Shown piece after piece: positions 8,197 through 15,236 of a stretch of DNA of 36,077 nt. Position numbers and translations under genes: made by a program. The DNA comes from Rikenellaceae bacterium. GTDB taxonomy: Bacteria; Bacteroidota; Bacteroidia; Bacteroidales; UBA932. Numbering within the stretch: position 1 is the first letter of the stretch; each line of letters begins with the position of its first letter. The stretch is from NCBI GenBank assembly GCA_900767405.1, contig CAAFZB010000032.1, positions 1-36,077 of the forward strand, written 5' to 3'. Under the pieces are notes generated by a model, which saw only the letters and a program-made list of their open reading frames with translations, was not told the origin of the DNA and ran no database searches.

Positions 8197-9822
8197 TCAG
8201 AGTCCTAATTTCTTAAAGAAATCATTTCCCTTGTCATCTACCAGTATGAATGCGGGGAAATCTTCGACCTCGATTTTCCAGATGGCCTCCATCCCGAGTT
8301 CGGGATACTCAACGCACTCGATGCTCCTGATATTCTCCTGCGCAAGGATTGCGGCGGGGCCGCCGATGGAACCGAGGTAGAATCCGCCGTGCTTGCGGCA
8401 GGCATCGGTAACCTGCTGGGTACGGTTGCCCTTCGCCAGCATAATCATCGAGCCTCCGTGAGACTGGAACTCATCTACGTAAGGATCCATCCTGTTTGCC
8501 GTGGTAGGGCCCATAGAGCCGCAAGGCATTCCATCGGGAGTCTTGGCGGGACCTGCATAATACACGGGATGGTCCTTGAAATACTGGGGAAGGTCCTCAC
8601 CTGCATCCAGACGGGCCTTAAGCTTGGCGTGTGCGATATCCCTGGCAACGATAATCGTTCCGTTGAGAGACAGGCGGGTGCTTACGGGGTACTTGCTCAA
8701 CTGCGCGCAAACCTCGGACATAGGCCTGTTAAGGTCTACCCTTACGACTTCTCCCTCTCCGGCCTCGCGAAGCTCAGCGGGAATCAGTTCGTAGGGCTTG
8801 TCGTCCATTTTCTCTATCCAGATACCGTCGGAATTGATTTTTGCCTTTATGTTGCGGTCGGCCGAGCAGCTGACCCCCAGTCCTATGGGACAGCTTGCGC
8901 CGTGGCGGGGAAGGCGCACGACCCTTATGTCGTGAGCCATATACTTCCCGCCGAACTGCGCTCCCAGGCCAATCTTGTGAGCCTGCTCCAGAAGCTGTTT
9001 CTCGAGTTCGATATCGCGGAACGCGCGTCCGGTCTCGTCGCCGCTTGTGGGCAGACCGTCATAATAGTGGGTGCTGGCAAGCTTTACGGTAAGCAGGTTC
9101 TTTTCTGCCGACGTACCGCCAATCACAAATGCGATGTGGTAGGGAGGGCAGGCCGCGGTGCCCAGGCTTCTCATCTTCTCTACAAGGAAAGGAATGAGTG
9201 TCCCGGGGTTCTGTATGCGGGCCTTTGTCTCCTGGTAGAGATATGTCTTGTTAGCAGAACCGCCGCCCTTGGTAACGCACAGGAAACGGTATTCGTCTCC
9301 CTCGGCGGCCTCGATGTCTATCTGGGCGGGAAGGTTGCAGCGGGTGTTCACCTCCTTGTACATATCCAGAGGGGCATTCTGGCTGTAGCGCAGATTCTCC
9401 CGGGTGTAGGTATTGTAAACCCCCAGGCTCAGGGCCTCCTCGTCGCAGAAACCGGTCCATACCTGCTGGCCCTTTTCACCGTGGATGATGGCGGTACCCG
9501 TATCCTGGCACAGAGGAAGCTTTCCCTTGCAGGAAACCTCGGCGTTGCGAAGGAAAGTGAGGGCAACGTACTTGTCGTTCTCGGAAGCCTCGGGATCCTT
9601 CAGGATTTTCGCAACCTGCTCGTTGTGAGAACGTCTGAGAAGGAAACTTACGTCCCTGAAGGCCGTGTTTGCCATTACCGTAAGAGCCTCGGGCGTAACC
9701 TTGAGAATCTTCTTTCCCTCGAAATCCCCGGTGGAAACCAGTTTCTCGGAACCCGGAACCTTATAATACTCTGTTGTGTCGGCTCCCAATTGGAACATAG
9801 GAGCATACTTGAATTCTGCCAT
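8197..9822 (-). CDS. fumA: Fumarate hydratase class I ([4Fe-4S], anaerobic type)
   Basis: A protein of 541 aa, matching the ~548 aa of single-chain class I fumarases (E. coli FumA/FumB). It catalyses reversible hydration of fumarate to malate in the TCA or reductive fumarate pathway, in the cytoplasm. Cysteines expected to hold the [4Fe-4S] cluster are visible: Cys105 in KLPLCQDTGT, one within GASCPIGLGVSCSADR, and one in DGMPCGSMGPTT. The N-terminal alpha domain and C-terminal beta domain (from about residue 350) are fused in one chain, as in FumA. The ATG at 9822 lies 2 nt after the prfB stop, so the gene is probably read from the prfB promoter. FumA and FumB cannot be told apart here; the symbol is by family. 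Confidence 0.93.
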   Translation of the reverse strand: MAEFKYAPMFQLGADTTEYYKVPGSEKLVSTGDFEGKKILKVTPEALTVMANTAFRDVSFLLRRSHNEQVAKILKDPEASENDKYVALTFLRNAEVSCKGKLPLCQDTGTAIIHGEKGQQVWTGFCDEEALSLGVYNTYTRENLRYSQNAPLDMYKEVNTRCNLPAQIDIEAAEGDEYRFLCVTKGGGSANKTYLYQETKARIQNPGTLIPFLVEKMRSLGTAACPPYHIAFVIGGTSAEKNLLTVKLASTHYYDGLPTSGDETGRAFRDIELEKQLLEQAHKIGLGAQFGGKYMAHDIRVVRLPRHGASCPIGLGVSCSADRNIKAKINSDGIWIEKMDDKPYELIPAELREAGEGEVVRVDLNRPMSEVCAQLSKYPVSTRLSLNGTIIVARDIAHAKLKARLDAGEDLPQYFKDHPVYYAGPAKTPDGMPCGSMGPTTANRMDPYVDEFQSHGGSMIMLAKGNRTQQVTDACRKHGGFYLGSIGGPAAILAQENIRSIECVEYPELGMEAIWKIEVEDFPAFILVDDKGNDFFKKLGL

Positions 9823-9823
9823 A

Positions 9824-10891
9824 TCAGTTGTTCATTAGATATTCTTTCATAAAAGCGTTCAGGTCGCCGTCAAGCACCCCCTGGGTATCGGCGGTCTCCA
9901 GGCCTGTACGCAGGTCTTTCACCATCTTGTACGGATGGAGCACGTACGAGCGTATCTGGGAACCCCACTCTATTTTCTTCTTCTGTCCCTCGAGCTCGGC
10001 CTGCTTCTCCTGTCTCTTCTTGAGCTCGATGTCATACAGGCGGGATTTCAGGATTCTGAGTGCATTCTGGCGGTTGTCCTGCTGACTGCGGGTCTCGGTA
10101 TTCTCCACCATTATCCCGGAAGGGATATGGCGCACGCGCACTCCGGTCTCGACCTTGTTCACGTTCTGGCCGCCGTGCCCTCCGCTGCGGAAGGTATCCC
10201 ACTCCAGGTCGGACGGATTTATCTCTATGTTTATGCTGTCATCCACCAGGGGATATACGAAAACGCTGCTGAAGGTCGTCTGCCTCTTTCCCTGGGCGTT
10301 GAACGGAGATATCCTTACCAGACGGTGCACCCCGCTCTCGGCCTTAAGATAACCGTAGGCATAGTCACCCTCGAAGGAAACCGTACAGGACTTTATCCCA
10401 ACCTCGTCCCCTTCTATATTCTCGGTCACCGTCATCTTGTAGTTGTTGCGCTCTCCCCAGCGCATATACATTCGCATAAGCATTGCGCTCCAGTCGTTGG
10501 CCTCGGTGCCTCCGGCTCCCGAGTTGATGGTAAGCACGGCGCCCAGGCTGTCCCCTTCGGCCCCCAGCATATTGCGGAGTTCCAGATCCTCGACCAGGCC
10601 CAGCGCCCGCTTGTAGGCGGGATCCATATCCGGACCTTCGGGTTCCAGTTCCAGAAGTACATCCAAATCGTCCACCGCACTCGAAGCGGCGCCAAAGGCA
10701 TCCACCCACGACTTCAGGGAAGCTGTTCCCTTGAGAAATGCCTCGGCTTTCCTGGGGTCATCCCAGAAATCCGCCGCCTGAGAGGATTTCTCGCGTTCCG
10801 CTATCTCTTCTCGCTTGGCACCAATGCCAATGCAACGTTCCAGAATCTTAATCCTGGAATGCAATTCCTTTATTTGTTCCTGAGCTATCAC
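9824..10891 (-). CDS. prfB: Peptide chain release factor 2 (RF2), single-frame
   Basis: About 355 aa. It releases finished proteins at UGA and UAA codons. The catalytic GGQ motif is in SGGHGGQNVNK (GGQ about 240-242), and the stop-codon anticodon-like tripeptide SPF is in VRISPFNAQGKR, which marks RF2 rather than RF1. Most RF2 genes carry an in-frame UGA near codon 25 with a programmed +1 frameshift. Here the frame runs straight through the region (KILERCIGIGAKREEI), so that autoregulation is absent. No ATG is available. GTG codons at 10897 and 10891 are the choices. I prefer 10891 because it best fits the usual N-terminus (M-I-x-x-Q) and because the -7 box at 10899-10906 would put the transcript start at about that codon. 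Confidence 0.93.
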   Translation of the reverse strand: MIAQEQIKELHSRIKILERCIGIGAKREEIAEREKSSQAADFWDDPRKAEAFLKGTASLKSWVDAFGAASSAVDDLDVLLELEPEGPDMDPAYKRALGLVEDLELRNMLGAEGDSLGAVLTINSGAGGTEANDWSAMLMRMYMRWGERNNYKMTVTENIEGDEVGIKSCTVSFEGDYAYGYLKAESGVHRLVRISPFNAQGKRQTTFSSVFVYPLVDDSINIEINPSDLEWDTFRSGGHGGQNVNKVETGVRVRHIPSGIMVENTETRSQQDNRQNALRILKSRLYDIELKKRQEKQAELEGQKKKIEWGSQIRSYVLHPYKMVKDLRTGLETADTQGVLDGDLNAFMKEYLMNN

Positions 10892-10898
10892 AATCACA

Positions 10899-10906
10899 CA
10901 AAAATA
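10899..10906 (-). promoter_or_regulatory. -7 promoter element for prfB-fum
   Basis: TATTTTTG on the minus strand fits the Bacteroidales TAnnTTTG element. It lies 7 nt before the GTG at 10891, so the mRNA would be leaderless or nearly so. No -33 TTTG at the right spacing was found, which keeps confidence moderate. Confidence 0.45.
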
Positions 10907-10919
10907 GCAAAAAATTGCG

Positions 10920-10927
10920 TATTTTTG
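10920..10927 (+). promoter_or_regulatory. -7 promoter element for manC-murI
   Basis: TATTTTTG on the plus strand is 6 nt before the ATG at 10934, predicting a leaderless or near-leaderless transcript. Together with the minus-strand element at 10899-10906 it forms a compact divergent promoter pair in a gap of about 40 nt. A good -33 element is not evident. Confidence 0.45.
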
Positions 10928-10933
10928 CAGAAT

Positions 10934-12685
10934 ATGAAACTTATTCTTCTATCCGGCGGCTCCGGAAAAAGACTCTGGCCGCTTTCAAACAACGCAAGGT
11001 CTAAGCAGTTCCTTCCGGTGCTGGAAGCACCCGACGGCAGCGCCGAATCAATGGTCCAGAGGGTTGTGAGACAAATCCGCGAGGCCGGCTTGGGCAACCA
11101 GGTCACCATTGCCACCAACGCCGGTCAGAAAGACATAATATTGAATCAGCTGGGAGAAGGCACCGAGATAGTTACAGAGCCCGAGCGCAGGGATACCTTC
11201 CCCGCAATAGCGCTCAGCTGCGAATATCTTTCAAAGCAACTGCACTGCCCTCCCTCAGAGACGGTAGTGATTATGCCCTGCGACCCCTACACCGACAACG
11301 GTTACTTCCAGGTCGTCGGGCAAATGGCAGAGGCTGTTGGGAACAACTGCGCACAGCTCGTTCTTATGGGTATAACCCCAACCTATCCGTCTCCCAAATA
11401 CGGATATATCGTACCCCAGCCGCAGGACAAGGGCAAAGATGTGATGAAAGTGCAGCGCTTTACCGAGAAGCCCACAACCGAAAAGGCCGTGGAACTGCTC
11501 CGGGAAGGTGCGCTCTGGAACGGCGGAGTCTTCGCATTCAAACTGGGATACCTTACCGACATTGCACGCAAATACGTGAATGAAAGCGACTTCGAGAGTA
11601 CCCGAGCCAAATACTCCCTCTACCCCAAGATAAGTTTCGACTACGAAGTGGCCGAAAAAGCGCAGAGCGTAGCCGTTCTCCCCTACACCGGAGAATGGAA
11701 GGATCTGGGCACCTGGAACACCCTCTGCGAAGAGCTCAGGCACCAGGCAACGGGCAACGTCGTACTTGGCAAGAACAACAGCAACACTCACGTAATCAAC
11801 GAATTGGGAATCCCGATCTTCTGCGACGGGCTGCAAGACATAATAGTAGCCGCCAGCCCCAACGGAATACTGGTATGCGCCAAGAAAAACTCCGAAACCA
11901 TAAAGGACAACGTAGAATTGCTCAGAATGTCGCCAACCATAGGCGTATTCGATTCCGGAGTCGGAGGGCTTTCGGTACTCAAAGAACTTCGCAAGGCAAT
12001 CCCCGACGCCCACTATATCTACTACTCAGACAACGCGAACTGTCCCTACGGAGACAAATCCCCCGAATTCGTGACCGCAAGGGCCTGCGCCATCAGTGAA
12101 GAGCTTATGAGCAGAGGAGCGTCGCTCATCGTGGTTGCCTGCAACACCGCCACCGCAGCGGCCATATCGACCCTGCGCGAGCGTTACGACATCCCCTTCG
12201 TGGGGATGGAACCGGCCGTCAAGCCCGCAGCCCTGGGAACGAAGAGCGGAGTAATAGGCGTGCTTGCAACCGCAGGGACGCTCAAGGGCTCCCTCTATCT
12301 GGACACAAAACAGAAATACACGTCCAACGTGAAGATAGTCGAAGGCGTAGGCCGCGGGTTCGTGGAACTGGTAGAATCGGGCGACCTTTCTTCGGCCAAG
12401 GCCGATGAAATCTGCCGCGCCGCCCTTCAGCCTCTTCTGGACGAGGGCGCCGACCGAATCGTACTGGGTTGCACGCACTACCCGTTCCTGCTTCCCACCC
12501 TCAGGAAACTTGCCCTGGGGTACGACGTCACCTTCATAGACCCTGCCCCTGCAGTAGCCGCCAGAGCCGCTCAGCTGGTTGCAGAACTCCCCCAGCCGCG
12601 TAAAAAAGAAGCAGTCCAACCAGGGGTTGAACTGCTGTCTTCGGGTAATGCAGAAGCGCTTAAGCGCACCTACTTACTTATATAG
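10934..12685 (+). CDS. Mannose-1-phosphate guanylyltransferase-like domain fused in frame to glutamate racemase
   Basis: One frame of 583 aa without a stop. Residues 1-331 are a complete ManC-type nucleotidyltransferase: signature LLSGGSGKRLWPLS at the N-terminus, PERRDTFPAIAL, metal/sugar region VIMPCDPYTDNGYF, FTEKP, LWNGGVFAF, GEWKDLGTW, then the short beta-helix tail. Residues 332-583 are a complete MurI: GVFDSGVGGLS (Asp340), YSDNANCPYGDKS, and the catalytic cysteines Cys403 (VACNTATAA) and Cys513 (LGCTHYPFL). The join is codon AGA (11924-11926) followed by ATG (11927), exactly where a separate murI would begin, with no linker. TGA to AGA by one substitution would explain the fusion, so stop loss, sequencing error or a genuine bifunctional enzyme are all possible, and internal initiation at 11927 remains possible. 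The upstream open frame (from 9935) is antisense to prfB; ATG 10934 is the start. The 3' end overlaps the convergent namZ gene by 12 bp. Confidence 0.9.
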   Translation: MKLILLSGGSGKRLWPLSNNARSKQFLPVLEAPDGSAESMVQRVVRQIREAGLGNQVTIATNAGQKDIILNQLGEGTEIVTEPERRDTFPAIALSCEYLSKQLHCPPSETVVIMPCDPYTDNGYFQVVGQMAEAVGNNCAQLVLMGITPTYPSPKYGYIVPQPQDKGKDVMKVQRFTEKPTTEKAVELLREGALWNGGVFAFKLGYLTDIARKYVNESDFESTRAKYSLYPKISFDYEVAEKAQSVAVLPYTGEWKDLGTWNTLCEELRHQATGNVVLGKNNSNTHVINELGIPIFCDGLQDIIVAASPNGILVCAKKNSETIKDNVELLRMSPTIGVFDSGVGGLSVLKELRKAIPDAHYIYYSDNANCPYGDKSPEFVTARACAISEELMSRGASLIVVACNTATAAAISTLRERYDIPFVGMEPAVKPAALGTKSGVIGVLATAGTLKGSLYLDTKQKYTSNVKIVEGVGRGFVELVESGDLSSAKADEICRAALQPLLDEGADRIVLGCTHYPFLLPTLRKLALGYDVTFIDPAPAVAARAAQLVAELPQPRKKEAVQPGVELLSSGNAEALKRTYLLI

Positions 12686-13921
12686 GTAATACTTCTTGCA
12701 TATCTGGCGGAACTCGGCAACGTCTTTCATCCAGAATTTCTTCATATCCTCAACCTTAAAGTTCTTGGAGAACAGCTCGCGCACCGTCTTGGTACCACAC
12801 ACCTTGTCGGTCATACTGTCAGACTTTGTTCCATAGGGGTTGTGGTCGGGATAGAGTTCGTGGACAGCCTGCATCACATAGAAATTGATGAGGGTAAGAT
12901 TGGCGGCCTCGTAGTCGGTGAAGAAATACTGAACTCCGTGAAGGAGTTTTCCCTCGTTGTTGCCAAAGAAAGGCTTGTAGTGAATCGACCTCCAGGCAAC
13001 TCCGGGAACCTTGTAGCTCTCGAGTTTCTTCTTCAGAGCCTCGGCATCGACCCACTCGGCTGCAAATACCTGGAAAGGCAGGGTGTAGCCTACCCCTATG
13101 TTAAGATAGTGGCCCGAGAAGTCTCCCACTATTCCGGCACAGGGATAACCGATTGCATTTATACCCTGAGGCACCTGGGGAGAAGGAAGTATCCAGGGAA
13201 GACCTGTCTGTTCATAGGTCATCGAACGCTTCCAGCCCTTCATAGGAATAACGCTGAGGTCGCAGATACGGGGTTCAAGGTCTCCCTTTACGCCGCAGTT
13301 TATCATCTCTCCGTTTATGAGCAGAGCAACCTCTCCGGGAGTCAGGCCATATACATAAGGAATCCTGAACTCGCTCACGTATGAGAAATATCCGGGCTCC
13401 ACGTAATTGCCCTCAACCTTGATTCCTCCAAGAGGATTGGGACGGTCCAGGACCATAACTTCTATGTTATTCTCGGCGCAGGCGCGCATAAGCAGGCCCA
13501 TCGCGCTTATAAAGGTGTAAGAACGGGTCCCTACGTCCTGAATGTCATATACGACTACGTCCAGGCCCTCGAGCATCTCGGGAGTGGGAGTCATATTCTT
13601 TCCGTACATAGACAGGACGGGCAGGCCCGTAGCTTCGTCTATAGTGTCATCGGCGTGTCCGCCCGCATAGATGTCTCCCCTGACTCCGTGCTCGGGAGCG
13701 AAGAGCTTTACCAGCTTTACTCCGGGAGCGGAATAAAGGATATCGATTGTGGAGCGGAGCTCCCGGTCCACGCCGGAGGGATTGGTAAGAAGGCCTACCC
13801 TCTTGCCCTGAAGTTCCTTGAATCCATTGTCCCTGAGGACCTCGATGCCAGGCTTGACCTGTGCAAATGCGCTTATGCCCGCAAACAGCAGGGCAACGGC
13901 AATAAGTTTACTTTTTACCAT
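12674..13921 (-). CDS. namZ: Exo-beta-N-acetylmuramidase NamZ-type (DUF1343)
   Basis: A protein of 415 aa with a signal peptide (MVKSKLIAVALLFAGISAFA, then Q), so periplasmic. DUF1343 landmarks are visible: KRVGLLTNPSGVD, FAPEHGVRGD, VVVYDIQDVGTRSYTF, VLDRPNPLGG and the C-terminal region with MTDKVCGTKTVRELF. Family knowledge: DUF1343/YbbC proteins (NamZ) remove terminal MurNAc from the non-reducing ends of peptidoglycan chains. It starts inside the end of the AmpG-like gene (14-bp overlap) as the last gene of a salvage operon with a sugar/muropeptide permease and a LytB-like protein. Its 3' end runs 12 bp into the convergent manC-murI frame with no room for a terminator. Confidence 0.9.
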   Translation of the reverse strand: MVKSKLIAVALLFAGISAFAQVKPGIEVLRDNGFKELQGKRVGLLTNPSGVDRELRSTIDILYSAPGVKLVKLFAPEHGVRGDIYAGGHADDTIDEATGLPVLSMYGKNMTPTPEMLEGLDVVVYDIQDVGTRSYTFISAMGLLMRACAENNIEVMVLDRPNPLGGIKVEGNYVEPGYFSYVSEFRIPYVYGLTPGEVALLINGEMINCGVKGDLEPRICDLSVIPMKGWKRSMTYEQTGLPWILPSPQVPQGINAIGYPCAGIVGDFSGHYLNIGVGYTLPFQVFAAEWVDAEALKKKLESYKVPGVAWRSIHYKPFFGNNEGKLLHGVQYFFTDYEAANLTLINFYVMQAVHELYPDHNPYGTKSDSMTDKVCGTKTVRELFSKNFKVEDMKKFWMKDVAEFRQICKKYYLYK

Positions 13922-15236
13922 ATTCGGGATCTATTTTCTTTTCTGCTATGAAAGTTATAACCAGAGGAGCTATGCAGCATACGATTACCATCCAGAAGAA
14001 ACCTTTGTAGCCAAGCCATTCCTGAAGATATCCCGCAAACATTCCGGGAATCATCATACTGAGTGCCATAAAGCAGGTGCAGAAGGCATAATGGGATGTC
14101 TTGAACTCTCCCTCCGAGAAGTACATCATATAAAGCATATAGGCCGTGAAGCCGAAGCCGTATCCGAACTGTTCGATTGCTATTGCAATGCTAATGAGCA
14201 CAAAATTGGTGGGCTGGAAGACTGCCAGGTACACAAAGCTCAGACAGGGCAGAGTCATACAGGCGGCCATCAGCCAGATAGACTTGCGAAGTCCCCTGCG
14301 GGAAGCCCAGAGTCCGCCGAGGATTCCGCCCAGAGTAAGGAAGATTACGCCTATGGTACCGTATGCAACGCCCACTTCGGCCGTCTGCATTCCAAGTCCA
14401 CCGAGTTCGCGTGAAGCTACCAGGAAGGGAGTGCACATCTTTATGAGGAACGCCTCGGGCAGACGGAACATAAGCATAAAGGCTATTGCAAGCACAACGC
14501 CGGGCTTTTTGAAATAGGTGGTAACCGTACGTCCGAATTCCTTGAAGATTGCCTTGACCTTGTCGGAAGAATCCTCCTTAAGATGCGAAACGTCTCCCTG
14601 AGCCTTGGGCACTGCAAATGCGTGGTACACGGTAAGGCCGGCAAGCAGTATCGAAGACCCTCCCAGGGTAAGCTGCCAGGCCAGGGGAATGTTTCCCGTA
14701 GAGTTTTCCAGAAGTCCGGCAACCGCCACAATCACACCGTTTCCGAATACGTTTGCAAGCCTGTAGAAAGTGCTTCTTATGCCCACAAAGGCGCTCTGGT
14801 TCTTCTGGTTCAGGGCCAGCATATAGAATCCGTCGGCAGAGATATCGTGGGTAGCCGATGCAAAGGCTGCGAACACAAACATAATGAGCGTAAAGGTGAA
14901 CATACTCATTGGCGTGGTGCCCGCGGCCACCTGTTCGGGGCTGGGGGGCGGCAGAGTTAGGGGAAGAATAATGAAGGCTATGGACATTATGGCCTGCATC
15001 GAGATTATCCACCATCTCTTTGTGCGGATAATGTCAACGAAGGGGCTCCACAGGAACTTGAATGTCCAGGGCAGATAAAGCAGCGAAGTGAAAAGCGCCA
15101 TCTGTCCGTTGGGGACTCCCATCTTGGCGAACATAAGCACCGAGATGTTGTTCACCAGGAAGTAAGGGATTCCCTCTACGAAATAGAGGGTTGGCACCCA
15201 TAGCCAGGGGGTGCGTTTAGGGTAAAGATCAGTCAT
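13908..15236 (-). CDS. AmpG-like MFS permease (muropeptide / MurNAc uptake)
   Basis: A protein of 442 aa with about 12 hydrophobic segments and the N-terminal pattern of the AmpG/PAT branch of the major facilitator superfamily (VEGIPYFLVNN; LYLPWTFKFLWSPFVD). AmpG proteins import anhydromuropeptides or amino sugars from the periplasm for recycling. The start overlaps the end of the DUF4922-SpoIID gene by 8 bp and its end overlaps namZ by 14 bp, which indicates translational coupling. With NamZ liberating MurNAc outside the inner membrane, this is the likely importer of the product. No MurNAc kinase, MurQ etherase or NagZ gene is in the window, so the cytoplasmic steps lie elsewhere. Confidence 0.85.
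   Translation of the reverse strand: MTDLYPKRTPWLWVPTLYFVEGIPYFLVNNISVLMFAKMGVPNGQMALFTSLLYLPWTFKFLWSPFVDIIRTKRWWIISMQAIMSIAFIILPLTLPPPSPEQVAAGTTPMSMFTFTLIMFVFAAFASATHDISADGFYMLALNQKNQSAFVGIRSTFYRLANVFGNGVIVAVAGLLENSTGNIPLAWQLTLGGSSILLAGLTVYHAFAVPKAQGDVSHLKEDSSDKVKAIFKEFGRTVTTYFKKPGVVLAIAFMLMFRLPEAFLIKMCTPFLVASRELGGLGMQTAEVGVAYGTIGVIFLTLGGILGGLWASRRGLRKSIWLMAACMTLPCLSFVYLAVFQPTNFVLISIAIAIEQFGYGFGFTAYMLYMMYFSEGEFKTSHYAFCTCFMALSMMIPGMFAGYLQEWLGYKGFFWMVIVCCIAPLVITFIAEKKIDPEYGKK

Noticed and set aside
8389..9852. Long plus-strand frame opposite the fumarase gene (487 codons)
   Set aside because: It is a shadow of fumarase and prfB codon bias; no recognisable domain, while the minus-strand product is unmistakable.
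9935..10933. Upstream extension of the manC-murI frame
   Set aside because: It is antisense to prfB; the canonical ManC N-terminus (MKLILLSGGSGKRLW) begins at 10934 just after a -7 element.
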